Shown here: piece by piece, positions 11,111-19,525 of the stretch
Numbering within the stretch: the first letter of the stretch is position 1
Layout: each line of letters starts with the position of its first letter
The notes under the pieces: model-generated
What the model saw: the letters and a program-made list of their open reading frames with translations, nothing else
Told to the model about the DNA's origin: nothing
Databases searched by the model: none
Made by a program: the position numbers and the translations under genes
From: Segnochrobactrum spirostomi
Lineage (GTDB): Bacteria > Pseudomonadota > Alphaproteobacteria > Rhizobiales > Segnochrobactraceae
Assembly (NCBI RefSeq): GCF_009600605.1
Contig: NZ_VWNA01000001.1
Location: forward strand, 2,032,501 to 2,096,500
Length of the DNA: 64,000 nucleotides
Direction: 5' to 3'

Positions 11111-12610
11111 ATGGCGCGTCGGGCAATGGTTCGGGGCAATGAGGGGGAGGGCCGTGCGCGGCGGACCGGCCGCGCGCTGATCGCGTGCGCCGTTGCGGCG
11201 CTGCTCGCGAGTTGCTCGTTCATGGCGCCGGAAGAGCCGACCGTCTCGGTCAGCGCGCCGATCGCCTCGCGCACCATCAATTCCCCGGAAACGAGCCTCG
11301 GCGCGCGCCAGCATCCCCGCATCGTCAGCGCCTATGGCGGCGTCTATTCCGATCCGAAGACTGAAGCCGCCGTCGCCCGGGTGGTCGGGCGGCTCGTCGC
11401 GGCGTCCGATGATCCCTCGCGGACTTACCGCGTCACCATCCTCAATTCGCCGTCGGTCAACGCGTTCGCGCTGCCGGGCGGATACGTCTACGTGACCCGC
11501 GGCCTTCTCGCGCTCGCCGAGGACTCTTCCGAGGTCGCCGCCGTGCTGGCTCACGAGATGGGGCACATCACGGCTCAGCATGCCATCCAGCGCCAGAAGC
11601 GCGCCGAGGCGGCCGCGGTCGTCAGCCGCGTCGCCGACGCGGTGCAGGACCCCCAAGCCGCGCAGACCGCCAAGGCGTCGGCCGAGCTCTCGCTCGCCCG
11701 CTTCAGCCAGACCCAGGAGCTCGAGGCGGACGCGATCGGCGTCAAGACGCTGGCGCGCGCCGGCTACGACCCGTTCGCCGCCGCCCGCTTCCTCACCGCC
11801 ATGGGCCGCTTCGCCGCGCTCAAGGCGTCGCGCCAATCCTCCGCCAACGGGCGGCCGGACTTCCTGTCGTCGCATCCCTCGACGCCGGAGCGCATCGAGC
11901 TCGCGACCCGCGAGGCCCGGCAATATGCGGGACCCGACACCGGCGAGCAGGACCGCGACGCTTATCTCCAGAACCTCGAGGGGATGCTCTACGGCGACGA
12001 CCCGCGCGAGGGCTTCGTGCGCGGCAACGCCTTCCTGCACCGTGAGCTCGGGATCGGCTTCACGGTCCCGCAGGGCTTCCTCCTCGACAACACTCCGCGC
12101 GCCGTGCTCGCGAGCGACGGTGGCAACATCGCCATGCGCTTCGACGGCGTCGATATTCCGCAGGACATGTCGCTCCAGGATTATCTGCGGTCCGGCTGGG
12201 TGAACGGCCTCGTCGACGACAGCGTGCGGGCGACGACGGTGGGCGCCCTTCCGGCGGCGACCGCCTCGGCGATCTCCGAGGGCTGGTCGTTCCGCATCGC
12301 GATCGTCCGTGTCGGATCGCGTGCCTACCGGTTCATCTTCGCCGCCGCGACGCCCTCGGCGCAGTTCGAGGCGGCGTTCGCCAGCACGATCGCGAGCTTC
12401 CACCGCCTCAACCCGAACGAGATCGCGGACCTCAAGCCGCTGCGCGTCCACGTGGTGCGCACCACGCCGACCGACACCATCGATTCGCTCGCGGCGCGGA
12501 TGAAGTACAGCGACCCGACCTACCGCAAGCAGCTCTTCCTGGTGCTCAACCAGATCCCCGAGGGCAGCGCCCTCGTGCCCGGCACGCTCGTCAAGATCAT
12601 CGGGGATTGA
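11111..12610 (+). CDS. M48-family zinc metalloprotease, lipoprotein
   Basis: This 499-residue envelope protease has a lipoprotein signal with lipobox LLASC (Cys35). The peptidase M48 zinc motif is HEMGH at residues 148-152, and the third ligand is the glutamate in QELEAD at about 203. It is related to BepA/LoiP-type proteases that act on outer-membrane assembly intermediates. Beyond about residue 280 is an extra region ending in a LysM-like segment (VHVVRTTPTDTIDSLAARM... GSALVPGTLVKII), suggesting peptidoglycan contact. Either the ATG at 11111 or one at 11126 could be used. No partner gene is adjacent; the next gene (phnF) is convergent. Confidence 0.93.
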   Translation: MARRAMVRGNEGEGRARRTGRALIACAVAALLASCSFMAPEEPTVSVSAPIASRTINSPETSLGARQHPRIVSAYGGVYSDPKTEAAVARVVGRLVAASDDPSRTYRVTILNSPSVNAFALPGGYVYVTRGLLALAEDSSEVAAVLAHEMGHITAQHAIQRQKRAEAAAVVSRVADAVQDPQAAQTAKASAELSLARFSQTQELEADAIGVKTLARAGYDPFAAARFLTAMGRFAALKASRQSSANGRPDFLSSHPSTPERIELATREARQYAGPDTGEQDRDAYLQNLEGMLYGDDPREGFVRGNAFLHRELGIGFTVPQGFLLDNTPRAVLASDGGNIAMRFDGVDIPQDMSLQDYLRSGWVNGLVDDSVRATTVGALPAATASAISEGWSFRIAIVRVGSRAYRFIFAAATPSAQFEAAFASTIASFHRLNPNEIADLKPLRVHVVRTTPTDTIDSLAARMKYSDPTYRKQLFLVLNQIPEGSALVPGTLVKIIGD

Positions 12611-12619
12611 GCGGGGCCG

Positions 12620-13378
12620 TCACGACGCGACGATGAGTTCGATCCGATCGGCGAGGAAGCGGGTGCGGAGCGTGCTGATCGGCCGCCCTTCGGGATCGAC
12701 GTCGACGCTTTCGGTGATAATCAGCGGACGGGTGGTATCGACTCCGAGGCGCTCGGCATCGTCTTTGTCGGGCATGACCGCCGTGATGCGCGTCTCGCGA
12801 CGGAAATAGTCGGTGACGCCGAGGCGGGCGAATGCGGCGGTGACGGAGCCGGTCGCCGCGCAACAGTTCGGGAATTCCGGAAAGCGCTCGGCCGAAACCC
12901 AGATCGTGGCGACGCTGAACGGCAAGTCGTCGAGGGTGTTCATCATTTCGATGCGATGGAGCGGCGCATCGAGGGGCAGCGCCAGCCGCTCGGCGAGCCG
13001 CGGCGCCGCCGTCTCGTGCGTGTGGCCGAGGATTTCGGCCCGCCCGACCCGGGCCGCGGCGGCGGCATTGGCCGCAAACCGGGTCCGCTCGGCAATCGGA
13101 TAGGGCAGCGGGCGCTCGGCGACGAAGGTGCCGCGCCCCTGGTCGGCGCGGACGAGGCTTTCGGTCGCCAGCACCGCGATCGCCCGGCGCACCGTATGCC
13201 GGTTGACGCCGAACCGCATCGCGAGCTCCGATTCGGTCGGTAACCGCGTGGCCGGCGCCCAGGTCCCGGCGACGATCTCGTCGCGGAGGCGATCGGCGAT
13301 CTGGCGCCACACCGCGACCCCGAGGCCGCGCGCCACTTCCTCCCCCGAACGACGTTTGCCGCTGACCTCGCGCATCAT
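12620..13378 (-). CDS. phnF: PhnF-type GntR-family (HutC subfamily) regulator
   Basis: This 252-residue protein has an N-terminal winged-helix GntR domain (LRDEIVAGTWAPATRLPTE, then RFGVNRHTVRRAIAVL) and a C-terminal UTRA ligand-binding domain ending TRFLADRIEL. These are features of PhnF, which represses C-P lyase genes in several bacteria. It is divergent from phnG, with a perfect palindrome between them. A longer start at 13450 is possible, but the tandem ATGATG at 13378/13375 is preceded by AAGGAC and gives the usual PhnF length. It ends ten bases from the convergent M48 gene. Confidence 0.9.
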   Translation of the reverse strand: MMREVSGKRRSGEEVARGLGVAVWRQIADRLRDEIVAGTWAPATRLPTESELAMRFGVNRHTVRRAIAVLATESLVRADQGRGTFVAERPLPYPIAERTRFAANAAAAARVGRAEILGHTHETAAPRLAERLALPLDAPLHRIEMMNTLDDLPFSVATIWVSAERFPEFPNCCAATGSVTAAFARLGVTDYFRRETRITAVMPDKDDAERLGVDTTRPLIITESVDVDPEGRPISTLRTRFLADRIELIVAS

Positions 13379-13493
13379 GTCCTTGCGTTCGCAGCCCCCA
13401 ATCGCGCCAATCCCTGGCGGGCCGGCGCGATCCTTCGAGCGGAAAAACATGCACCATTTCCGCCGGGAGAGCGAATAAACGTTTTGCCGGCAT

Positions 13494-13517
13494 ATTTGTC
13501 TATTAAACTAGACAAAT
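13494..13517. promoter_or_regulatory. Palindromic operator candidate for PhnF
   Basis: A perfect inverted repeat, ATTTGTCTA (13494-13502), TTAAAC spacer, TAGACAAAT (13509-13517), sits in the gap between divergent phnF and phnG. It is strikingly AT-rich against its surroundings. GntR/HutC-family repressors bind dyads of this kind, and TGTCTA/TAGACA cores are typical of the subfamily. That PhnF binds here to control both directions is inference from position and symmetry. Confidence 0.75.
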
Positions 13518-13595
13518 CGAACGGCGACGGCTATTCGATAATGCATCGGGATCGGCTGGCCGGTCCCGGCTTCCGCGACGAGGTACGAGACCCGC

Positions 13596-14090
13596 ATGGA
13601 CGCCGCCGCGCCCCAGAATGCCGACCCCCTCCCGGGCGACCCGCATTCCGTCGAGGCGCGCCGTCGCCGGCTGCGTGTCCTCGTGGGAGCGGACGCGGGC
13701 GAACTCGCCCGGCGCATCGCGGCGCTCGGCCCGCTGCCGGCCTGGCACCGGCTGCGCCGGCCGGAGATCGGCCTCGTGATGGTGCGTGGGCGGATCGGCG
13801 GCGAAGGCGCGCCCTTCAATCTCGGCGAGGCCACGGCCACACGCTGCGCGATCGCGCTCGAATCCGGCGAGACCGGGTTCGGCTACCTGCTCGGTCGAGA
13901 TGCCCCGAAAGCCGAGGCGATCGCCCTTCTCGACGCGCTGTCTCAGCGTCCCGAATGGTGCTTGCGCATCGAGCGAGACATCGTCGCTCCGATCGCGGAA
14001 GCCAGCCGCCATGCCGACGCGGCGTTGGCCGCGAAGGCGGCCGCGACCAAGGTCGATTTCTTCACCATGGTGCGCGGGGAGGATTCGTGA
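13596..14090 (+). CDS. phnG: C-P lyase complex subunit PhnG
   Basis: PhnG (164 aa) is a core subunit of the PhnGHIJ carbon-phosphorus lyase complex. With PhnI, H and L it couples phosphonate to the ribose C1 of ATP, displacing adenine. Family features visible here are RLRVLVGADAGEL, the block RRPEIGLVMVRGRIGGEGAPFNLGE, ATRCAIALESGETGFGYLLGRD and the C-terminal TKVDFFTMVRGE. The ATG at 13596 is preceded by GAGGTACG. Its stop overlaps the phnH start (TGATG), so translation is coupled. It is the first gene of the phnGHIJKL run. Confidence 0.95.
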   Translation: MDAAAPQNADPLPGDPHSVEARRRRLRVLVGADAGELARRIAALGPLPAWHRLRRPEIGLVMVRGRIGGEGAPFNLGEATATRCAIALESGETGFGYLLGRDAPKAEAIALLDALSQRPEWCLRIERDIVAPIAEASRHADAALAAKAAATKVDFFTMVRGEDS

Positions 14091-14689
14091 TGCTCGCTCC
14101 CGGTTTCGACGATCCCGGGCTCGCCGCCCAGGCCGTGTTCCGCGCCGTGATGGACGCCATGGCGCGCCCAGGGCGGATCGGCCGCATCGCGGTCCCCCTC
14201 TCCCCACCCGCGCCGCTCGGAACCGCGATGGCCGCCGTGGCGCTCGCCCTCACCGATTTCGAAACACCCCTGTGGCTCGATCCGACGCTTGCCGGCGACG
14301 ACGGGGTCCGCCGCTGGCTCGCCTTCCACACCGGCGCGCCGGTGGTGGCGGCGCCGGCCGAGGCGGCCTTCGCGCTGGTGACGCACACCGCGGATCTGCC
14401 CCGCCTCGCCGCGTTCGCCCAGGGTACCGACGATTATCCCGATCGCTCGACGACGCTGATTTTGGCGGTCGACGCGCTGGCGGACGATACCGGCGCGACG
14501 CTGTCGGGTCCCGGCATCGATGGCGAGACCCGGCTTTCGGTTCCCCCGCTCGGCGCCGCCTTCTGGCGGGAATGCCGGCTGAACCATGCGGGCTTCCCGC
14601 GCGGCGTCGATGTTCTCTTCACTGCGGGAGAGCGGATCGCCGCGCTGCCGCGCTCGACCCGCATCGCCGTCGAGGCCGGGGAGATCTGA
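14090..14689 (+). CDS. phnH: C-P lyase complex subunit PhnH
   Basis: PhnH (199 aa) is a dimeric core subunit of the C-P lyase complex; it has a PLP-transferase-like fold without PLP. The opening LAPGFDDPGLAAQAVFRAVMDAMARPGRIGRI and the closing RGVDVLFTAGERIAALPRSTRI are typical. The ATG at 14090 overlaps the phnG stop. Only one base separates its stop from the phnI start. Length and motifs are normal. Confidence 0.95.
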   Translation: MLAPGFDDPGLAAQAVFRAVMDAMARPGRIGRIAVPLSPPAPLGTAMAAVALALTDFETPLWLDPTLAGDDGVRRWLAFHTGAPVVAAPAEAAFALVTHTADLPRLAAFAQGTDDYPDRSTTLILAVDALADDTGATLSGPGIDGETRLSVPPLGAAFWRECRLNHAGFPRGVDVLFTAGERIAALPRSTRIAVEAGEI

Positions 14690-14690
14690 G

Positions 14691-15797
14691 ATGTACGTCG
14701 CGGTCAAAGGCGGCGAACGGGCCATCGACGAGGCCCACGCCTGGCTCGCCGAGGCCCGGCGCGGCGACACCAATGTCCCCGGCCTCACCCTCGACCAGAT
14801 CGCTGGCCAGCTCTCGCTCGCCGTCGCCCGGGTGATGACGGAGGGCTCTCTTTATGACGAGGGGCTCGCGGCGCTCGCGATCAAGCAGGCGCGGGGCGAT
14901 CTCATCGAGGCGATCTTCCTGATCCGCGCCTATCGCACCACCCTGCCCCGCTTCGGGATCTCGGACCCGATCGACACCGGGGCGATGAAGGCGTTGCGCC
15001 GCATCTCGGCGACCTACAAGGACCTGCCCGGCGGCCAGATCCTCGGGCCCACCTTCGATTATACCCACCGCCTGCTCGACTTCTCCCTCGCTGCCGCGGA
15101 GGACGCCGGCTTCGCCGCCGCCCCGCCGCCGCCCCGGGGCGATGGAGCCGGCTTCCCCGACATGCCGCGGGTGAGCGATCTCCTGGCCGACGAGGATCTC
15201 GTCGAGCGGGATGATCCGGGACCGGACGACGCCGCGGTCGGCGATCTCACCCGCACGCCGCTCGCCTTTCCGGCGGGCCGCGACGTGCGCCTCCAGGCCC
15301 TTGCCCGCGGCGACGAGGGCTTCCTGCTCGCCCTCGGCTATTCGACCCAGCGCGGCTATGCCCGCACCCACCCCTTCGCCTGCGAAATCCGCATGGGCTT
15401 CGTCGAGGTGGAGATGACGGCGGAGGACGCGGGCTTCGCGGTGCCGCTCGGCCGCATCGCCGTCACCGAATGTCAGATGGTCAACCAGTTCGCCGGTTCC
15501 GCCGAGATGCCCCCCCAGTTCACCCGGGGTTACGGGCTCGTTTTCGGCCATGCGGAGCGCAAGGCGATCGCGATGGCCCTCGTCGATCGCGCCCTGCGCG
15601 CCGGAGAGCTCGGCGAGGAGCAGACCGCCCCGGCCCAGGACGAGGAATTCGTCCTGTCCCATTGCGACGTGGTGCAGGCGACCGGCTTCGTCGAGCACCT
15701 GAAGCTGCCGCATTATGTGGATTTCCAGGCCGAACTCGGCCTGTTGCGCCAGCTTCGCGCCGAACATGCCGCGACGGAGCAGACCGATGTCGCATGA
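14691..15797 (+). CDS. phnI: C-P lyase complex subunit PhnI
   Basis: PhnI (368 aa) provides the nucleosidase active site that, with PhnG, H and L, makes ribose-1-phosphonate-5-triphosphate. It starts MYVAVKGGERAI and carries LALGYSTQRGYARTHPFACEIRMG, GRIAVTECQMVNQF and EEFVLSHCDVVQATGFVEHLKLPHYVDF, all conserved blocks of the family. The stop overlaps the phnJ start by eleven bases in another frame, so translation is tightly coupled. Length is as expected. Confidence 0.96.
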   Translation: MYVAVKGGERAIDEAHAWLAEARRGDTNVPGLTLDQIAGQLSLAVARVMTEGSLYDEGLAALAIKQARGDLIEAIFLIRAYRTTLPRFGISDPIDTGAMKALRRISATYKDLPGGQILGPTFDYTHRLLDFSLAAAEDAGFAAAPPPPRGDGAGFPDMPRVSDLLADEDLVERDDPGPDDAAVGDLTRTPLAFPAGRDVRLQALARGDEGFLLALGYSTQRGYARTHPFACEIRMGFVEVEMTAEDAGFAVPLGRIAVTECQMVNQFAGSAEMPPQFTRGYGLVFGHAERKAIAMALVDRALRAGELGEEQTAPAQDEEFVLSHCDVVQATGFVEHLKLPHYVDFQAELGLLRQLRAEHAATEQTDVA

Positions 15798-16731
15798 CGA
15801 GGCCATCCGCACCGCATCCGCTCCCGGCACGCCCGCGGGCGCCGAGGGCTACACCTTCGGCTATCTCGACGAGCAGACCAAGCGGATGCTCCGCCGCGCC
15901 ATCCTGAAGGCGATCGCGATCCCCGGCTACCAGGTCCCGTTCGCCAGCCGCGAGATGCCGATGCCCTATGGCTGGGGCACCGGCGGCGTCCAGGTGACCG
16001 CCTCGATCATCGGGCCGGACGACGTGCTCAAGGTGATCGACCAGGGGTCCGACGACACCACGAACGCGGTCTCGATCCGCGCCTTCTTCGCCAAGGTCGC
16101 CGGGGTCGCGACGACGACCCGCACCGCCGAGGCGACCATCGTCCAGACCCGCCACCGCATTCCCGAGCATCCGCTCGGCGAGGGGCAGATCCTCGTCTAT
16201 CAGGTGCCGATTCCCGAGCCGCTGCGCTTCCTCGAACCGCGCGAGACCGAGACGCGGCGGATGCATGCCCTCGCCGATTACGGGCTGATGCACGTCAAGC
16301 TCTACGAGGACATCGCCAAGCACGGCCACGTCGCCACCACCTACGCCTATCCGGTCGAGGTGAACGGCCGCTATGTGATGGACCCCTCGCCGATCCCGAA
16401 ATTCGACAACCCGAAGATGGATCGCTCGCCGGCCCTCCAATTGTTCGGCGCCGGGCGCGAGAGCCGCCTCTATGCGGTGCCGCCCCACACGCCGGTGGTC
16501 AGCCTGGATTTCGAGGATCACCCCTTCGAGGTGCAGCGCTTCGATCAGCCGTGCGCGCTGTGCGGGGCGACCGATGCCTATCTCGACGAGGTGGTGCTCG
16601 ACGACCGCGGCGGGCGGATGTTCGTCTGCTCCGACACCGATTATTGCGCGGAGCGGCGCGACGCGGGCCATCGCGGCGCCCTCCTCGGCGAAGCGCCCAC
16701 GGCGGTCGCGGGAGGCTCCCATGACCGCTGA
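15787..16731 (+). CDS. phnJ: C-P lyase PhnJ (radical SAM)
   Basis: PhnJ (314 aa) breaks the carbon-phosphorus bond of 5-phosphoribosyl-1-phosphonate by a radical mechanism, releasing the hydrocarbon and ribosyl-1,2-cyclic phosphate. The key cysteines are present near the C-terminus: CALC, then 21 residues, then CSDTDYC. This gives C-x2-C-x21-C for the 4Fe-4S cluster, and x5-C for the thiyl-radical cysteine, exactly as described for E. coli PhnJ (Cys241/244/266 and Cys272). The block VATTTRTAEATIVQTRHRIPE is also standard. The start overlaps the phnI stop, and phnK begins inside its 3' end. Confidence 0.97.
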   Translation: MSHDEAIRTASAPGTPAGAEGYTFGYLDEQTKRMLRRAILKAIAIPGYQVPFASREMPMPYGWGTGGVQVTASIIGPDDVLKVIDQGSDDTTNAVSIRAFFAKVAGVATTTRTAEATIVQTRHRIPEHPLGEGQILVYQVPIPEPLRFLEPRETETRRMHALADYGLMHVKLYEDIAKHGHVATTYAYPVEVNGRYVMDPSPIPKFDNPKMDRSPALQLFGAGRESRLYAVPPHTPVVSLDFEDHPFEVQRFDQPCALCGATDAYLDEVVLDDRGGRMFVCSDTDYCAERRDAGHRGALLGEAPTAVAGGSHDR

Positions 16732-17554
16732 CCTCGCGCTCCGTGGCCGCGCGGGCACGCCCGCCGCCACGCCCCTCTTCGAAGAGGGGCCGCTGCTCCA
16801 GGCCCGCGGGCTGAGCAAGGTCTATGGCGAGCGGATCGGCTGCGCCGAGGTGGATCTCGACCTGTGGCCTGGCGAGGTCCTCGCCATCGTCGGCGAATCG
16901 GGCTCCGGCAAGACGACCCTGCTCGGCTGCCTGTCGAGCCGCCTCACGCCGAGCGCCGGCTCGGTCCATTATCGCGGGGCCGACGGCACCGTGCGCGATC
17001 TCTACGGCCTCGAACCGAGCGCCCGGCGCCGCCTGCTGCGCACCGAATGGGGCTTCGTCCACCAGAACCCGGCCGACGGGCTGCGCATGGCGGCGTCGGC
17101 CGGTGCCAATGTCGGCGAGCGGCTGATGGCGCTCGGCGATCGGCACTACGGCAAGATCCGCGACACCGCGCTCGACTGGCTCGGCCGGGTCGAGATCGAC
17201 GGCGACCGCATCGACGACGATCCCCGCGCCTTCTCGGGCGGCATGCGGCAGCGCCTCCAGATCGCCCGCAACTTGGTCACCCGCCCGCGCCTCGTCTTCA
17301 TGGACGAACCGACCGGCGGCCTCGACGTTTCGGTCCAGGCCCGCCTGCTCGACATGGTCCGCGGTCTCGTCGCCGATCTCGGCCTCGCCGTCGTCATCGT
17401 CACCCACGACCTCGCGGTCGCACGCCTCTTGTCCCACCGCCTCATGGTGATGCGGCAGGGCCGGGTGATCGAGACCGGCTTGACCGATCAGGTGCTCGAC
17501 GATCCGCGCGAGCCCTACACCCAGTTGCTCGTCTCCTCCGTGCTTCAGGCCTGA
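16721..17554 (+). CDS. phnK: C-P lyase ABC-type ATPase PhnK
   Basis: PhnK (277 aa) is an ABC ATPase that docks on the C-P lyase core complex rather than on a membrane transporter. Walker A GESGSGKTTLL, signature FSGGMRQRLQIARN, Walker B LVFMDEPTGGLDVSVQ and the H-loop VTHDLAVARL are intact. The ATG at 16721 overlaps the phnJ end and follows a GGGAGG site. No membrane permease gene is nearby, in line with the non-transport role. phnL follows within 31-46 bases depending on its start. Confidence 0.95.
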   Translation: MTADLALRGRAGTPAATPLFEEGPLLQARGLSKVYGERIGCAEVDLDLWPGEVLAIVGESGSGKTTLLGCLSSRLTPSAGSVHYRGADGTVRDLYGLEPSARRRLLRTEWGFVHQNPADGLRMAASAGANVGERLMALGDRHYGKIRDTALDWLGRVEIDGDRIDDDPRAFSGGMRQRLQIARNLVTRPRLVFMDEPTGGLDVSVQARLLDMVRGLVADLGLAVVIVTHDLAVARLLSHRLMVMRQGRVIETGLTDQVLDDPREPYTQLLVSSVLQA

Positions 17555-17584
17555 CGCGAAATGCGCACCCGTGGGAGCCGCTCG

Positions 17585-18310
17585 ATGGAAGGACATCCGA
17601 TGATGCCGCCGCCCCGCCTCGAGGTCTCCGGGCTCGCCAAGGCGTTCACGATGCACCTGCGCGGCGGGCTCCGCCTGCCGGTCGTCTCCGGCATCGACTT
17701 CACGGTGTCAGCCGGCTCCTGCGTCGCCTTGTCGGGCCCCTCGGGCGCCGGCAAGAGCTCGATCCTCAAGATGATCTATGGCACCTACCGCATCGACCAC
17801 GGCGCCGTGGTCGTCCGCGACGGCGGGCGGACGACCGACGTCGCGACCGCCGACCCGCACACCATTCTCGACTTGAGACGCCGCACCATCGGCTATGTGA
17901 GCCAGTTCCTGCGCGTCATTCCGCGGGTCTCCGCCCTCGACGTCGTCGCCGAGCCCGCGCTCGCCCTCGGGGTGCCCCGCGCGGACGCGCTCGCCCGCGC
18001 GGGCACGCTGCTCGATCGGCTCGGCGTCCCCGAGCGGCTGTGGGACCTGCCGCCCGCCACCTTCTCGGGCGGCGAGCAGCAGCGCATCAACGTCGCCCGC
18101 GGCTTCGTCGCCGACCGGCCGATCCTGCTGCTCGACGAGCCGACGGCATCGCTCGACGCACGCAACCGGGACGTCGTCTGCGACCTGATTCTGGAGAAGC
18201 GGCGAGCCGGCGTCGCGCTCGTCGGCATCTTCCACGATGCGGCCGTGCGCGATCGGGTCGCCGATGCGGTGATCGAGATCGACCGGCCGTCGAGCGCCCA
18301 GGCGGCGTAA
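17585..18310 (+). CDS. phnL: C-P lyase ABC-type ATPase PhnL
   Basis: PhnL (241 aa from this start) is the second ABC ATPase, needed with PhnG, H and I for attaching phosphonate to ribose and found stacked on PhnK in the complex. Walker A SGPSGAGKSSILK, signature FSGGEQQRINVARG and Walker B PILLLDEPTASLD are all present, as is ILKMIYGTY, typical of PhnL. Candidate starts are ATG 17561, 17585 (GGGAG upstream) and 17600 (GGAAGGA upstream); the middle one is chosen. It is the last gene before a 511-base gap with a Pho-box-like repeat. Confidence 0.93.
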   Translation: MEGHPMMPPPRLEVSGLAKAFTMHLRGGLRLPVVSGIDFTVSAGSCVALSGPSGAGKSSILKMIYGTYRIDHGAVVVRDGGRTTDVATADPHTILDLRRRTIGYVSQFLRVIPRVSALDVVAEPALALGVPRADALARAGTLLDRLGVPERLWDLPPATFSGGEQQRINVARGFVADRPILLLDEPTASLDARNRDVVCDLILEKRRAGVALVGIFHDAAVRDRVADAVIEIDRPSSAQAA

Positions 18311-18821
18311 GCCGCGATATGGACCGCGAGCGGCTTGGGCCGGACGCCGCACCGACCGAGACCGACCCGACCCGGAGCGTCATTGAAGCGTCATGCAAAC
18401 GACCATCGCCCGTAAAGCTGGACGCCTAGGTTCGGAGGTGGCTACCGCCCGCTCCGGCGGGCCGGCGCGCGGGCGTGGACATGGTGGAGTTCGGCCCCGC
18501 CTCCACCGCGGGCGGGCCGAACGGCGGCGCGGATTCGGGGCCGATTCCGGCCCGGCCGGCGTGCCGATCCGGCCGCCGGCAACGCATGGTTTTGCTTCGG
18601 CGCTACCCGTTCTGCCGAGTTTTCAACGGCTGAGTGATGGTGAAACCTGCCCCCATCCAGCCCGACAGAAATTCTCTCCCGACGTCCGAATGTTTTCATG
18701 GCCCGGACACGATGCGGCCGAGAACGTGATGATTGTTACGATGTCTATCGTTGACACCCCATCGCGTGGCTTGCCTAAGTCACCCGTCGCCCTGAACGTC
18801 GAGAATCGTCCGGAGCCTACC
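18311..18821. other. Intergenic region between phnL and the DUF1045 gene
   Basis: This stretch splits the phosphonate cluster in two. It holds the Pho-box-like repeat at 18377-18394 and a TTGACA hexamer at 18751-18756 about 70 bases before the next start, without a convincing -10. The only longer frame (minus strand, 18442-18699) has no ribosome site and looks random. I see no gene. Confidence 0.55.
18377..18394 (+). promoter_or_regulatory. Pho-box-like direct repeat (PhoB site candidate)
   Basis: Two identical 7-mers, GCGTCAT at 18377-18383 and 18388-18394, are separated by TGAA, giving the 11-base period of a Pho box (consensus CTGTCAT-N4-CTGTCAT). Five of seven consensus positions match in each half (core GTCAT). 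It lies in the gap after phnL and upstream of the DUF1045-phnM-HD genes, so phosphate-starvation control of that second segment is likely. A weak -10 candidate GTAAAG lies at 18412. Confidence 0.6.
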
Positions 18822-19525
18822 ATGCGCCACGCGATCTATTTCGCCCCCGGGACAGCGCACTCCTCGCCCGGCTGGGCGCGCGCTGGCTCGGCCGCGATGC
18901 CCTGGGCGGCCACGGGCTGCAACAGCCGCTCGTCGCCGACGTCGACGGCGAGACCTTCGCCGCCGCCACCGCCGGAGCCCGGCGCTACGGATTTCACGGC
19001 ACCTTGAAGGCACCCATCGCGCTCAAGCCCGAGTGTGACGAAGCCGCCTTCGTGGCCGCCGCGACGGCCTTCGCGCTCACCCGGGCGCCGGTGACAATCC
19101 CAGCCATCACCCTCGACCGCCTCGGCGCCTTCCTCGCGCTGGTGCCGGCGGCATCGGTGCCGGCGCTCGACAGCCTCGCCGCCGACCTCGTCGTCGCGAT
19201 GGACCGCTTCCGCACCCCGCCGTCCGAGACCGAGATCACGCGGCGCCGCCGCGCCGGCCTGACGCCCCGGCAGGACGCGCTGCTCGTCGCCTACGGCTAC
19301 CCTTACGTGCTGGAGGAGTTCCGTTTCCACATGACGCTGACCGACGCGCTCGACGCCGAGATCGCCGATCCGGTGCAGCGCGGCGCCGAGCGCTTCTTCG
19401 CGCCCGTGCTCGGCCGCGCGGTCCTCGTCGACGCCCTCGCCCATTTCGTCGAGCCGGAGCCCGGCGCCAACTTCGTGCTGCGCCGGTTCATCCCCCTCGG
19501 CACCGCGGCCGCCGCCCGCCCGTGA
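18822..19525 (+). pseudogene. DUF1045 phosphonate-operon protein (2H phosphoesterase), one-base frameshift
   Basis: The gene starts MRHAIYFAPG in one frame and continues DSALLARLGARWLGRDAL in another; adding one base to the CCCCCGGG run at 18844-18851 restores a 234-residue protein of normal family length. The restored protein has two H-x-T motifs, FHGTLKAP at about residue 58 and FHMTLT at about 170, the signature of 2H phosphoesterases. DUF1045 proteins occur in phosphonate operons. Here phnP is missing, so a role in opening the ribosyl-1,2-cyclic phosphate made by PhnJ is an attractive inference. Without the repair, no start codon upstream of the first motif exists in the downstream frame. 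The coding quality after the break is intact, which favours a sequencing error or a very recent mutation. Confidence 0.85.

Noticed and set aside
10734-11126. ORFs in the gap upstream of the M48 gene
   Set aside because: No ribosome sites, composition typical of non-coding frames and overlap with both promoters.
13379-13450. Longer start for phnF at 13450
   Set aside because: The added 24 residues have no similarity to PhnF proteins and no ribosome site, while ATGATG at 13378 follows AAGGAC.
15520-16818. Minus-strand frame opposite phnJ
   Set aside because: Plus-strand PhnJ has the full cysteine signature; the antisense product is a shadow.
18442-18699. Minus-strand ORF of 85 codons in the phnL-DUF1045 gap
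   Set aside because: No ribosome site, Arg/Gly-rich composition and it crosses the regulatory region. Not supported as a gene.
18844-18851. Programmed ribosomal frameshift in the DUF1045 gene
   Set aside because: No slippery heptamer with a downstream pseudoknot is evident, the break lies only ten codons from the start, and two other genes in the window show the same type of break.
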